A model generated the notes under the pieces. It saw only the letters and a program-made list of their open reading frames with translations. It had not been told where the DNA came from and made no database searches. Source: an uncultured Nitrospira sp. (GTDB lineage: Bacteria; Nitrospirota; Nitrospiria; Nitrospirales; Nitrospiraceae). Taken from it: a stretch of DNA of 59,905 bases. Each line of letters starts with the position of its first letter. Positions within the stretch are counted from its first letter, which is position 1. The position numbers and the translations under genes are program-made. The DNA lies in the NCBI GenBank assembly GCA_902500755.1, contig CABVRV010000009.1, positions 1-59,905 on the forward strand, in the 5' to 3' direction. Shown here piece after piece: positions 52,140-59,896 of the stretch.

Positions 52140-52892
52140 TCACGCGCTCTTGTACTCGAAAAACCCGAATTCCAATCTTTGGTCAACGGCCACCATGACC
52201 CTCTTCTCTATCCGAGAAGTTTCGCAATGCCAGGCAATTTACGAGAGCACTTCTGTACCGTCATACCATGTGCCTTAGACAAGAGATGCAGAACGCACGT
52301 GCCCGTGGCACGGTGGCACTTATGAGAGGGTTCACAATTTTTGACCATACCGAAAAGGTAGGGGGCCACAGAAAAGAAGGAAACGTTGGGTCAGATGTGC
52401 CCGAGTCCCCGCGGTACTCACCTGGGCCCTGCAGGAAGTCGGAGTCTCGGACGAGGTTATTCTGAGTCGTCGCTAGCCTGCGCTCTGCGAGGGGCTTCGG
52501 TAGCCACACAACTGAGGCACCGCGTCTGGAGACGCCGTGCCAGGTGGAGTCCAGCACCGTCGTGTCGCGCAACGCGACACGACGGTGCGGCGACAATAGT
52601 TGTCGCCCAACAGGGGGTGTGGCACGCCCGTGGCAACCGCGCCACCGAGACGGTGTCACGGATGCAGTCGTGCGTAGCCACAGATTCAGAACGTCTGTTG
52701 CGCCCCCGCTTGGGTGAGGGGCGCAACACGATGTTGAGAAGAGGCTGGTGTGTGAGTCCGGTGCCTGTGGCCGTTCATGATCGGTTCGGCTCTTCAGTGA
52801 GGATTGAGGAGCAGAAAGAAAAGGATTGATGGAGTGTTCACCTGATCGTGTACGGAAGCGCCGGTTGTTACCAAAGCGTGGAACTGGACGAC
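52140..52892. other. Non-coding region with four strong hairpins
   Basis: Inverted repeats: 52516-52541 (11-bp arms, one mismatch, loop TGGA); 52554-52588 (16-bp perfect arms, loop CAA); 52589-52607 (8-bp perfect arms, loop TAG); 52696-52728 (11-bp perfect arms, 11-base loop). GTAGCCACA occurs on both sides of the central part (near 52500 and 52674). The minus strand is open over much of the region, but its translation is Ser/Arg/Pro-rich and unlike a protein. Candidate roles are an origin, oriT or a structured RNA. Confidence 0.65.
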
Positions 52893-53231
52893 TTACCCGA
52901 GCATGGTCCGAAGGGCTTGGCGAAGCGCACTTTGATCCGTCGTGGTAAGTCGGCCCAGTTTCTTGAGGACAAGGGCTGGGTCGATGGTGGTGAGGATGGG
53001 TTTGAGCACAGACGGTTTGAGCAATCCCGCTCCCTGCCAATCTTGTATCTGCACTTCACCTACAGAGAGGGGAGAAGATTGCCGACTGGTGACCGCCATG
53101 ATCAGGAGATCAGGACGGGCCTGGTGGTAGGCCGGACTGCTGACCACGACGGCGGGACGGCGTTTGACGGCGGACTGATCCGTGAAGGGGAAGGGGACTA
53201 AGACCACATCCCCGAAGTCATAACCGGTCAT
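52893..53231 (-). CDS. PemK/MazF-family toxin
   Basis: This 112-residue protein has GDVVLVPFPFTDQSAVKRRPAVVVSS and LKPSVLKPILTTIDPAL, the MazF/PemK endoribonuclease pattern. The Arg-Arg-Pro loop and Ser/Thr positions match the RNA-cleaving site. The ATG overlaps the antitoxin 3' end by 14 bp. It may stabilise the mobile element. Confidence 0.87.
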   Translation of the reverse strand: MTGYDFGDVVLVPFPFTDQSAVKRRPAVVVSSPAYHQARPDLLIMAVTSRQSSPLSVGEVQIQDWQGAGLLKPSVLKPILTTIDPALVLKKLGRLTTTDQSALRQALRTMLG

Positions 53232-53424
53232 AGTCGGCGTCAGCGGGGTTGTCCCAGACCCGCGCCAAGGCGGCGGTGGCGAGGTGGCCGGCGGCCTGAG
53301 TCAGAGCGCGCTCTTCGGCCTGACGGTGGGCAAGAAAATCCACGAAGTCCTCCACCTCGGCTAACCGTTCGGGAGGAAGATGTCGAAGTTTTTGAAGGAT
53401 CGTCTGTTCATACGCCGTTGTCAT
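53218..53424 (-). CDS. Antitoxin of the MazF-type pair
   Basis: This 68-residue protein starts MTTAYEQTILQKLRHLPPER and continues LAEVEDFVDFLAHRQ, a short helical antitoxin of the DUF2281/VapB-like kind, with an acidic C-terminal tail ending near WDNPADADYDRL. It precedes the toxin in one operon and should neutralise it and repress the operon. Confidence 0.8.
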   Translation of the reverse strand: MTTAYEQTILQKLRHLPPERLAEVEDFVDFLAHRQAEERALTQAAGHLATAALARVWDNPADADYDRL

Positions 53425-53776
53425 CTGCGTCGCTCCAACTAAAGATCAGCCTACACGTCTCCGTCCCAAAGATCAATTCTTCGTCCGTTGCGCGCGGGAC
53501 CCGCCGAGTCAGTTCTTTGAGGATCCCGTGAGTGCTCGGTTTTGTACATATTTGACGGATTTTAAGAGGTTGGGGGGCCGAGATCTGTTTCTTCTTCCCT
53601 CTCTTCTTATCCTTATTTTAAGAGTTTGCAGGATATGGCTCTTGCCCGTAGTTGTCTTACATTATGGGTTTATCGTATTCTTGTGCGCCTGTTCTTTGAC
53701 CCTCGTACGACCGGAATCAGGCACCGGTCGGTGAGGGGCGCGGGGTGTTGCAACTGGGCTTGGTGCAGGTGAGCTG
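53425..53776. other. Intergenic region upstream of mobC with a nic-like site
   Basis: An A/T-rich stretch (about 53575-53700) lies before the mobilisation genes, the usual position of an oriT. On the minus strand 53635-53628 reads TATCCTGC, matching the IncP-type nic core YATCCTGY. A short repeat CACCG-GT-CGGTG lies near 53722. No gene is seen. Confidence 0.4.
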
Positions 53777-54328
53777 ATGGGGCAGACGGTCAAACGGACG
53801 ACGACGGTCACGGTGGATCTGGGTGAACTGAAAGCGCCCTGGCAGGCCTGGTGTGAGCTGCAAGGCGTCACGCCGAGCCACGCCCTACGGAACGCCCTTC
53901 GGCAAGCCATGCACCGGAAAGGGATCCAAGCCCCTGCACCTCGGCTGCGCGTGACTCCGAAGCAAGAACGAGCGACTGCCCGCATGGAAGTGCATCTCAC
54001 GCCTTCAGAACTCGCTGCCCTGAAGAAGATGGCCGGTCACGAAGGCTACGTGCCGACGAAATGGCTGGTGGCGATGGTGCGCACCAAGTTGACCGGGCAG
54101 CCGCAGGTCGGACAGCCGGAATTGGAGACCTTGGCCCGGTCGAATCAGCAACTGTTGGCCTTGGGCAGGAACCTGAACCAGATTGCAAAAGTCTTGAATA
54201 CCTCGCCTCAAAACAGAACTGCGTTTCGAGTCGAGGTCATCACCGAACTCTCTTGCGTGATCCAGGCCCATACGAAGAAGGTGTCCGATGTCTTACGTGG
54301 GACCGTGGAGCGTTGGCACATCCAATGA
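53777..54328 (+). CDS. mobC: MobC-type relaxosome accessory protein
   Basis: This 183-residue protein has a basic ribbon-helix-helix-like N-terminal part (VTVDLGELKAPWQAW; PSHALRNALRQAMH). The MobC signature LLALGRNLNQIAKVLNT follows, after MEVHLTPSELAALKKMA. MobC opens DNA at oriT for the relaxase. Its stop overlaps the relaxase ATG by 4 bp. Confidence 0.85.
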   Translation: MGQTVKRTTTVTVDLGELKAPWQAWCELQGVTPSHALRNALRQAMHRKGIQAPAPRLRVTPKQERATARMEVHLTPSELAALKKMAGHEGYVPTKWLVAMVRTKLTGQPQVGQPELETLARSNQQLLALGRNLNQIAKVLNTSPQNRTAFRVEVITELSCVIQAHTKKVSDVLRGTVERWHIQ

Positions 54329-55308
54329 CTCAGCCAGTCAGCCAGATTGACCAGAAGTTGGATGAGTGGGGGAGTCGGCTCTTCAATGTCTCAATGGAGA
54401 CCCTCCCACGACCGAGGTCCAGCAGGAGTGTTCGTCTGAGTTCCGCCAAGCGCGTGAGTACCGGCGGACGGTTCAGCACCTCACAGGCTCGGGCGACCTA
54501 TGTGCGGCGGAAATTACAAGCCATGGTCCGCCGCGCACCACAAGTCGTGGTGAAACTCGTCAGGGCGCCGAAAGGGATGAAGGGGATTTCGAACAACCTC
54601 ACATATATTTCACGCGATGGCCAACTCGAGATCGAGGATCAAGACGGCCAGGTGATTCACGGGAAGGATGCCGTGGCTGATCTGAAAGCCGAATGGCGCG
54701 ACGGCGGCATGCCGATCGCGGCGGACTCCACTATGCGCGACGCCTTTCATCTCGTCCTCTCCATGCCGACACGCACTGATCCGCTGTCGGTCCAACGGGC
54801 GGCGCGTGACTTTGCCAAACGGGAGTTTTCAGGGTTTCAGTACGCGATGGTCCTCCACACGTTCGAGACCGATCCGGATCCGAACCCCTCTCCACATCCA
54901 CATGTGCATCTGACGGTGAAAGCGGCAGGGCTTGATGGGATTCGCTTGAATCCGAGGAAGGCCGATCTGCAACGCTGGCGCGAGGGGTTTGCGGAAGCCT
55001 TACGGGAGCATGGCATTGAGGCCACGACCACGAGCCGAATTCACCGCACTGCCCACGAACGGTGGAAAATCCAACATCTCCGTGATCGCACGATGCACAC
55101 AAAGCAGCTCGATCGCCAGAAACGAGTGACCCACATGCCAAGGAAACAGCGCGAGGTGATGCACCATTACGAGCAGGTCCTGAGGACGCTTGCACGATCT
55201 GATCGAGGAGAGGACCGCCAGCTGGCGGCGGATTTGGTGCGCTATCTGGGAGGACGAACCCTCACTCTGAAGACGGAAAGGGACCGAGGGAACGATCGCG
55301 AACGATGA
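54325..55308 (+). CDS. MobA/VirD2-like relaxase (MOBP type)
   Basis: This 327-residue protein has a candidate catalytic Tyr in ISNNLTYISRDG, a helix in VQRAARDFAKREF, and the metal-binding motif in SPHPHVHLTVKAAG. It nicks oriT and stays on the 5' end for transfer. The C-terminal part is short and basic, with no helicase or primase domain. The start at 54325 follows the 4-bp overlap with mobC; a longer upstream frame is antisense-like and rejected. Confidence 0.9.
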   Translation: MTQPVSQIDQKLDEWGSRLFNVSMETLPRPRSSRSVRLSSAKRVSTGGRFSTSQARATYVRRKLQAMVRRAPQVVVKLVRAPKGMKGISNNLTYISRDGQLEIEDQDGQVIHGKDAVADLKAEWRDGGMPIAADSTMRDAFHLVLSMPTRTDPLSVQRAARDFAKREFSGFQYAMVLHTFETDPDPNPSPHPHVHLTVKAAGLDGIRLNPRKADLQRWREGFAEALREHGIEATTTSRIHRTAHERWKIQHLRDRTMHTKQLDRQKRVTHMPRKQREVMHHYEQVLRTLARSDRGEDRQLAADLVRYLGGRTLTLKTERDRGNDRER

Positions 55309-55404
55309 ATAATCTGCACCTGTCACCTTACCGAAGTAGAGAATGACCCCCAGAGTATCCTAAGAGGCTGCGCAGTTGAGGAATGTATTTTACTAGAAGG
55401 TCAC

Positions 55405-55433
55405 TTGACAATCCTCTACTAGTCCATTATTCT
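55405..55433 (+). promoter_or_regulatory. Near-consensus promoter for the arsenic operon
   Basis: TTGACA (55405-55410), 17-base spacer, TATTCT (55428-55433). The expected first transcribed base is at 55440-55441, which is the arsR ATG itself. The mRNA would be leaderless or nearly so. ArsR would be expected to bind over this promoter. Confidence 0.65.
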
Positions 55434-55439
55434 GGACAT

Positions 55440-55817
55440 ATGGAAATCAATGAAGCAGTCACCGCCTTTGACGCACTTTCACAGGAAACCCGCTTGCGGG
55501 TGTTCCGCCTGCTGGTGGAATACGGACAGGAAGGGACACCAGCCGGAACGCTGAGCGAAACGCTGGGTATCCCGCATAACACCCTGTCTTTCCATTTAGC
55601 GCAGATGAGCCATGCGGGACTTGTTAAATCGCGCCGTGAAAGCCGCTCGATTATCTACACGGCAAATTTCGAGTTCTTCACCGACCTCATCCGCTACATG
55701 GTCAAGGATTGTTGCCGCATGGAGTTTGCCAGCATCCGCGAGGATAAAAAGCGCGGCTGTTCTGTAATTGAAATGCCAAGTTGTTGTCCGCCTAAAGGAA
55801 AGGAGAAAACATCATGA
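55440..55817 (+). CDS. arsR: ArsR arsenite-responsive repressor
   Basis: This 125-residue protein has a winged helix: FDALSQETRLRVFRLLVEYG, LSETLGIPHNTLSFHLAQMSHAGLVKSRRESRSIIY. Cys91-Cys92, then Cys107 and Cys115-Cys116 lie in the C-terminal part. This resembles the AfArsR type, in which C-terminal cysteines bind As(III). The start at 55440 lies right after the promoter; an upstream Met would precede the -35. The stop overlaps arsI by 4 bp. Confidence 0.9.
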   Translation: MEINEAVTAFDALSQETRLRVFRLLVEYGQEGTPAGTLSETLGIPHNTLSFHLAQMSHAGLVKSRRESRSIIYTANFEFFTDLIRYMVKDCCRMEFASIREDKKRGCSVIEMPSCCPPKGKEKTS

Positions 55818-56287
55818 AACGCTTACACGTTCATATCGGTGTGGAAAGTATCGAGCAAGCTATTCCCTTTTACAGTGCCCTGTTTGGCGCACAGCCAGTG
55901 AAGACCAAAGCGGACTATGCGAAATGGTTGCTTGATGACCCGCGCGTGAATTTTGCGGTTTCGACCCTCCCCAGCAAGAAGGGCGTTGACCATCTTGGCA
56001 TTCAGGTTGATGACAATAGCGAGCTGGATGAACTTCGCGGACGGATAAAAAGCGCAGCACTCCCCGCCTTTGATGAAGGCGAAACCGTCTGCTGCTATGC
56101 CAAGTCCGACAAAACATGGGTGCAAGACCCGGCGGGTGTGGCATGGGAAACCTACCGGACGATGGAAGATGCCGAAATTTACGGGAAGAATCCGGTGATG
56201 AGCGAAAGTGCTTGTTGCACCCCGGAAACAAAGGGAACGCCTAATTGCTGCGAGCCTTCGGAAGCAACTGCCGGGTGTTGTGGTTGA
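55814..56287 (+). CDS. arsI: ArsI/CadI-type metal-resistance dioxygenase
   Basis: This 157-residue VOC/glyoxalase-fold protein has the ArsI residues: His5 (MKRLHVHIG), His60 (GVDHLGIQ) and Glu112 (VAWETY) as Fe ligands, and a vicinal Cys93-Cys94 (ETVCCYAKSDK) for substrate. ArsI splits C-As bonds of trivalent organoarsenicals; CadI-type relatives respond to cadmium. The C-terminus has extra Cys pairs (CCTPETKG, NCCEP, GCCG) for metalloid binding. AAAGGAGAAAAC precedes the ATG. Confidence 0.85.
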   Translation: MKRLHVHIGVESIEQAIPFYSALFGAQPVKTKADYAKWLLDDPRVNFAVSTLPSKKGVDHLGIQVDDNSELDELRGRIKSAALPAFDEGETVCCYAKSDKTWVQDPAGVAWETYRTMEDAEIYGKNPVMSESACCTPETKGTPNCCEPSEATAGCCG

Positions 56288-56304
56288 TGAGGGAGATTTA
56301 TTCA

Positions 56305-57387
56305 ATGGATGCTGCTCTTGCGCCAATTATTCCAAAACGACTGAACCTGTTTGAACGCTACCTGACGGTTTGGGTGGGGCTGTGCATGGTGGCCGGAATT
56401 ATCCTCGGGCAATCGGCTCCGGCTGCCGTGCAGCTTCTTAGAAGCATGGAGTTCGGTGAGGGCAGCCACGTCAATTTTCCTATCGCCGTGCTTATCTGGT
56501 TGATGATTATCCCGATGATGATGAAGGTGGATTTTGCCGCCGTGCGTAATGTCGGCAAACGGCCTCGCGGGTTGCTGGTGACACTGTTTGTGAACTGGAT
56601 TGTCAAACCGTTTTCTATGGCCTTCCTTGCGTGGTTGTTCTTCCGCTTTGTGTTTTCCGCGTGGATGACCCAAGCCGATGCCGACCAATATATTGCCGGG
56701 GCGATTATCCTTGCGGCGGCACCCTGTACGGCGATGGTGTTTGTGTGGAGCTATCTCACCGACGGCGATCCGGCTTATACGCTGGTGCAGGTGTCGGTGA
56801 ATGACCTCATCATGCTGGTACTGTTTGCGCCGCTGGTCGTGTTTCTGGTGAGTGGGGCGTCATCGCTGCACGTACCCTATGAAGTGCTGCTGTATTCGGT
56901 GCTGGCCTTTATCGTGATTCCGTTAACCATTGGGGTACTGCTCCGGCAGTGGTTTATCCGCAACCACAGCAAGGAGTGGTTTGAAAATACCCTTCTCCCG
57001 CGCTTTGCCCCTGTCACCATTATTGCGTTGCTGGCTACATTGGTTCTTATCTTTGCGTTTCAGGCCGAGAACATCAGTGGCAAGGCGTTGCATGTGGCGT
57101 TGATTGCCGTGCCGTTGCTCTTGCAGGTGTATTTCAATGCCTCGCTGACCTATGGACTCATGAAATGGCTGAAAGTGCCTTACGCCGTCGCCGCCCCCGG
57201 TGCTCTGATTGGAGCCAGCAACTTCTTTGAACTCGCGGTCGCAACTGCGATCGCGCTTTTCGGTGCGGAATCCGGTGCCACCCTCGTCACTGTGGTCGGA
57301 GTTTTAGTTGAAGTTCCGGTGATGTTGTCAGTATGCGCGGCCTGCAACCGGACACGGGATTGGTTTCCAGCGGAGGCGGCAGCATGA
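56305..57387 (+). CDS. acr3: Arsenite efflux permease Acr3
   Basis: This 360-residue membrane protein has about ten helices, with the family features LNLFERYLTVWVGLCM, the conserved Cys in AAPCTAMVFVWSYL, TLVQVSVNDL and the conserved Glu in GASNFFELAVATAIALFG. Acr3 pumps arsenite out using the proton gradient. GGGAG before the ATG at 56305 supports this start. Its stop overlaps arsC by 4 bp. Confidence 0.93.
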   Translation: MDAALAPIIPKRLNLFERYLTVWVGLCMVAGIILGQSAPAAVQLLRSMEFGEGSHVNFPIAVLIWLMIIPMMMKVDFAAVRNVGKRPRGLLVTLFVNWIVKPFSMAFLAWLFFRFVFSAWMTQADADQYIAGAIILAAAPCTAMVFVWSYLTDGDPAYTLVQVSVNDLIMLVLFAPLVVFLVSGASSLHVPYEVLLYSVLAFIVIPLTIGVLLRQWFIRNHSKEWFENTLLPRFAPVTIIALLATLVLIFAFQAENISGKALHVALIAVPLLLQVYFNASLTYGLMKWLKVPYAVAAPGALIGASNFFELAVATAIALFGAESGATLVTVVGVLVEVPVMLSVCAACNRTRDWFPAEAAA

Positions 57388-57800
57388 AACAGAAGGTTCT
57401 GTTTCTCTGTACAGGTAATTCCTGCCGCAGCCAAATGGCGGAAGGCTGGTTGCGCCACTTAGCCGGAGACCGCTTTGAGGTGGTGAGTGCCGGAACGCAT
57501 CCGGTCGGCATCAACCCTTATGCCGTGAAGGTGATGGAAGAGGCTGGCGTGGATATTTCTAAGCATGTATCAGAGCGGGTTGATTCCTATTTAGATCAAC
57601 CCTTCCACTATGTGATTACCGTCTGTGACCATGCACAGGAAAGCTGCCCGGTTTTTCCCGGCGCAGCTACCAAGCTGCATTGGAGTTTTGAAGACCCAGC
57701 GCACGCGACGGGAAGTTACGAGCAGAAATTAATCATCTTCCGTAAAACCCGCGATGAGATCGCCAGCCGGATTCGCCACTTTCTTGCCGAAGGTTCGTAG
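57384..57800 (+). CDS. arsC: Arsenate reductase, thioredoxin-coupled type
   Basis: This 138-residue LMW-phosphatase-like enzyme has the P-loop LFLCTGNSCRSQMAEGW and the two redox Cys in ITVCDHAQESCPVFPG. It reduces arsenate to arsenite, which Acr3 exports. A YnfA-family gene follows after 110 bp. Confidence 0.93.
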   Translation: MKQKVLFLCTGNSCRSQMAEGWLRHLAGDRFEVVSAGTHPVGINPYAVKVMEEAGVDISKHVSERVDSYLDQPFHYVITVCDHAQESCPVFPGAATKLHWSFEDPAHATGSYEQKLIIFRKTRDEIASRIRHFLAEGS

Positions 57801-57910
57801 CTATCTCTTTACACACGCCCAACCGCACCTTTTCCGCACCTTGACACATATTGGTCTCATGGGTGAGTTTTGCATGGACTCCCTCAGGCACGCCAAAAGG
57901 AATGAAATGA

Positions 57911-58234
57911 ATGGTTACGCTTCTGATCTATATCGCTGCGGCTGTTGCTGAAATTGCCGGGTGTTTTGCCTTTTGGTTTTGGTACCGGGAAGGCAAACCC
58001 ATCCTCTGGCTATTGCCGGGAATGTTTTCCCTCGCGTTGTTCGCATGGTTACTCTCACTGAGTCCAGCAGAGTATGCAGGGCGCGCCTACGCGGTCTATG
58101 GAGGGATTTACATCGTAACCACGCTCGGTTGGCTGTGGGTAGTGGAAGGCATCCGCCCCGACCGCTGGGATATTATCGGAGCAACGGTTTCTCTCATCGG
58201 CGCGGCCATCATTCTCTGGATGCCACGTTCATAA
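57911..58234 (+). CDS. ynfA: YnfA family membrane protein
   Basis: This 107-residue protein has four predicted helices ([70 protein letters not shown]). It matches the UPF0060/YnfA small-multidrug-resistance-like family. It is often found beside arsenic genes and its role there is unknown. AAGGAAT precedes the ATG. Confidence 0.87.
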   Translation: MVTLLIYIAAAVAEIAGCFAFWFWYREGKPILWLLPGMFSLALFAWLLSLSPAEYAGRAYAVYGGIYIVTTLGWLWVVEGIRPDRWDIIGATVSLIGAAIILWMPRS

Positions 58235-58279
58235 TCTACTCGGAAGTGGCACACCTCCTCACCGTGTTTATATGATGAT

Positions 58280-58480
58280 TCATTCTTGACTCTGCACAGG
58301 TGGGCATTTTACCGAGCCATAAGAACAGAACACACAGCAGTCTCCATCTTTCCGCCGCAGCACCGCTTTGCATTGCGAGCATTCGTAAACCTGCAAACAG
58401 GCATCGGTGGGCATCGTTAGTTCCACAGTGTTCTGACACTGTGGGCACGTCAGAACCGATTGAAGCAGTACGTCTGCCAT
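58280..58480 (-). CDS. GDCCVxC-domain zinc/thiol protein
   Basis: This 66-residue protein has two CxxC pairs (LTCPQCQN, YECSQCKAV) and the signature DGDCCVFCSYG. In relatives one Cys of the signature can be selenocysteine; here all are Cys codons. The family commonly sits beside merT and merP and its role is unknown. The ATG follows AAAGGAG and is 1 bp from the merP stop. Confidence 0.82.
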   Translation of the reverse strand: MADVLLQSVLTCPQCQNTVELTMPTDACLQVYECSQCKAVLRRKDGDCCVFCSYGSVKCPPVQSQE

Positions 58481-58481
58481 A

Positions 58482-58775
58482 TCACTCCTTTCCGATCACC
58501 GATGGGTAACCTGCCTCGGTCGTAGCTTTCGTCATCACTTCCGGCTTAGCCTTGTCAGGATCGAAGGTCACAGTTGCAGTTTTCTTGTCATAATCTATGC
58601 TCACTGTACTCACCCCCGGCACCTTTTCGAGTGCCTTCTTCACGGTGACAGGACAAAGTTCGCACGTCATATTCTTCACGGCAAGCGTAACCGTTTCAGG
58701 AGGCGCGGCTATTGCCACGGCAACCCAACTATTCAAAAAGATGGAAACACACAACAACAGTTTTACTTTGCGCAT
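58482..58775 (-). CDS. merP: Periplasmic mercury-binding protein MerP
   Basis: This 97-residue protein has a signal peptide and one HMA domain with the metal site KNMTCELCPVTVKKALEKV; mature length ~70. KKTATVTFDPDKA follows the family. It hands Hg(II) to MerT. The internal Met at 58775 is preferred because AAAGGAT lies at a proper distance; another Met is 6 bases upstream. Confidence 0.9.
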   Translation of the reverse strand: MRKVKLLLCVSIFLNSWVAVAIAAPPETVTLAVKNMTCELCPVTVKKALEKVPGVSTVSIDYDKKTATVTFDPDKAKPEVMTKATTEAGYPSVIGKE

Positions 58776-58787
58776 CTGCATATCCTT

Positions 58788-59135
58788 TTAAGAAAGCAAT
58801 GGCGCAACCCACGGCACCGCCAGCAGGATGAGCAGCAGCACCGTAACCACCCAAAATATGCCGCGCTGGCGTTTGACTGTACGCGGGTCGGCGCATGGCA
58901 TGCCGGGGACACAAGCTAGAGGGGTTAGATAGACCTTGCGAAAGGATAGTCCCAAGAACAGCAGCGTTAACCCAATGAATACCGGGCGCAACGGTTCCAG
59001 CGCGGTTAAGTTGCTAATCCATGCCCCGCTGATGCCAAGTGCCAGTAGGACAAGTGGCGCGACACAGCATACCGACGCACCCAACGCAGTCAGCACGCCC
59101 GCTATGAGTGTTCCCTTTCCATTTCCTAAATCCAT
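58788..59135 (-). CDS. merT: Mercury transport protein MerT
   Basis: This 115-residue membrane protein has three helices. The vicinal Cys pair is in ASVCCVAPLVLLALG (helix 1) and a second pair in ACVPGMPC (cytoplasmic loop). Normal MerT length is 116. GGAGGAAAAGCT before the ATG fixes the start; longer frames would overlap the mer operator. MerT brings Hg(II) into the cell. No mercuric reductase gene is present in this element. Confidence 0.92.
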   Translation of the reverse strand: MDLGNGKGTLIAGVLTALGASVCCVAPLVLLALGISGAWISNLTALEPLRPVFIGLTLLFLGLSFRKVYLTPLACVPGMPCADPRTVKRQRGIFWVVTVLLLILLAVPWVAPLLS

Positions 59136-59175
59136 AGCTTTTCCTCCAGAACCGCTTTGTTGATTCATCCTAAAC

Positions 59176-59192
59176 CCTGTACTAAGGTACGG
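59176..59192 (+). promoter_or_regulatory. mer-type operator with divergent promoter elements
   Basis: The dyad CCTGTAC-TAAG-GTACGG lies between merT and merR. On the minus strand, TTGCTT and TTAGGA are about 19 bases apart around it, the stretched spacing typical of MerR-activated promoters. The plus-strand sequence GTACGGAAGCAAGG strongly resembles the classical mer operator. Confidence 0.7.
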
Positions 59193-59210
59193 AAGCAAGG
59201 GGTAATTTCA

Positions 59211-59621
59211 ATGGCTCAGGAATTAACGATAGGAAAGGTGGCGAAGCTGGCGGAAGTCAACGTCGAGACGATTCGCTATTACCAGCGGCGGGGACTTCTA
59301 GCGGAGCCGGACAAGCCTTATATGGGATACCGCCGCTATCCAGCGGACATGGTGAAGCACATCCGCTTCATCAAACGGGCGCAGGCTCTTGGGTTTACCT
59401 TAAATGAAGTAGCCCTTCTCATGGAATTGGAGGAAGCCCGCGCCTGTGGCAAGACCCGCGCGCTCGCTCGAGACAAGATAAACGCCATCGACCAGAAACT
59501 GACCGGACTCACAAACATGCGCAAGGCACTGGCCGCCCTTGTTCGACAATGCGACGCGGGAGAGTCTACAAAAGGGTGCCCGATAATTCACGCTCTCGCG
59601 CAAGGCGGGTTTCTCCACTGA
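59211..59621 (+). CDS. merR: Mercury-responsive regulator MerR
   Basis: This 136-residue protein has a winged helix (LTIGKVAKLAEVNVETIRYYQRRGLL), a long dimer helix, and the Hg(II) cysteines: one in EARACGKTRAL and a pair in RQCDAGESTKGC, nine residues apart, as in Tn501 MerR. MerR represses and, with Hg(II), activates the divergent merT operon by untwisting the DNA. The mRNA leader would be short. Confidence 0.92.
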   Translation: MAQELTIGKVAKLAEVNVETIRYYQRRGLLAEPDKPYMGYRRYPADMVKHIRFIKRAQALGFTLNEVALLMELEEARACGKTRALARDKINAIDQKLTGLTNMRKALAALVRQCDAGESTKGCPIIHALAQGGFLH

Positions 59622-59850
59622 CGTACATACCAGATCGCATTCCCATGCCGACCGCGCTTTCGAGCTAGGATAATGACGGACTGCGTGATGATATTGGTCA
59701 GGATGCGGAAATCATTCGGCTTGTTGGGAACGGTAGCGACCTAATCGCTGTCCTATATAGGACACGCATTCTGTAAGTCGTTGTAAATCCATATTGCTAA
59801 TCGGAAGTGTCCGAAGTATCATCTTGTTGATTTTCTTCGCTTTGGTCGGT
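59622..59850. other. Right-end region of the element with a 16-bp palindrome
   Basis: No gene is seen. The perfect palindrome TGTCCTATATAGGACA lies at 59749-59764, and TCGGAAGTGTCCGAAGT (59801-59817) holds a short direct repeat. These could be integrase-arm or excisionase sites beside attR. Confidence 0.45.
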
Positions 59851-59896
59851 CCTCTCAAGGCTTAAACACGGGTTCGAATCCCGTTGGGACCACCAC
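59851..59896 (+). repeat. attR: 46-bp direct repeat
   Basis: It is identical to 50582-50627. It contains the 3' part of tRNA-Glu from the anticodon loop to CCA and lacks the 5' half, so it is not a tRNA gene. It marks the right junction with the chromosome. Confidence 0.95.

Larger units (their letters stand above)
50582..59896 (+). mobile_element. Integrative mobilisable element carrying arsenic and mercury genes
   Basis: A 9,269-bp unit is bounded by perfect 46-bp direct repeats (50582-50627, 59851-59896) of the tRNA-Glu 3' end. In order it holds integrase, excisionase, a hairpin cluster, a MazF-type TA pair, mobC, relaxase, arsR-arsI-acr3-arsC-ynfA, and the GDCCVxC/merP/merT/merR block. 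It has relaxase functions but no type IV secretion genes, so it should be mobilisable and not self-transmissible. Confidence 0.93.

Noticed and set aside
52261-53040. Long minus-strand open frame of 259 codons
   Set aside because: Composition is Ser/Arg/Pro-rich, it crosses the hairpin cluster and overlaps the MazF gene; no domain is recognisable.
54061-54324. Upstream extension of the relaxase
   Set aside because: It overlaps mobC in another frame; the ATGA junction at 54325 is the natural start.
58280-59621. A merA gene in the mercury module
   Set aside because: All space between the genes is accounted for and no flavoprotein reductase frame exists in the element.
59851-59896. Second tRNA-Glu gene at the right end
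   Set aside because: Only the 3' part is present; there is no acceptor 5' strand or D arm, so it is attR.
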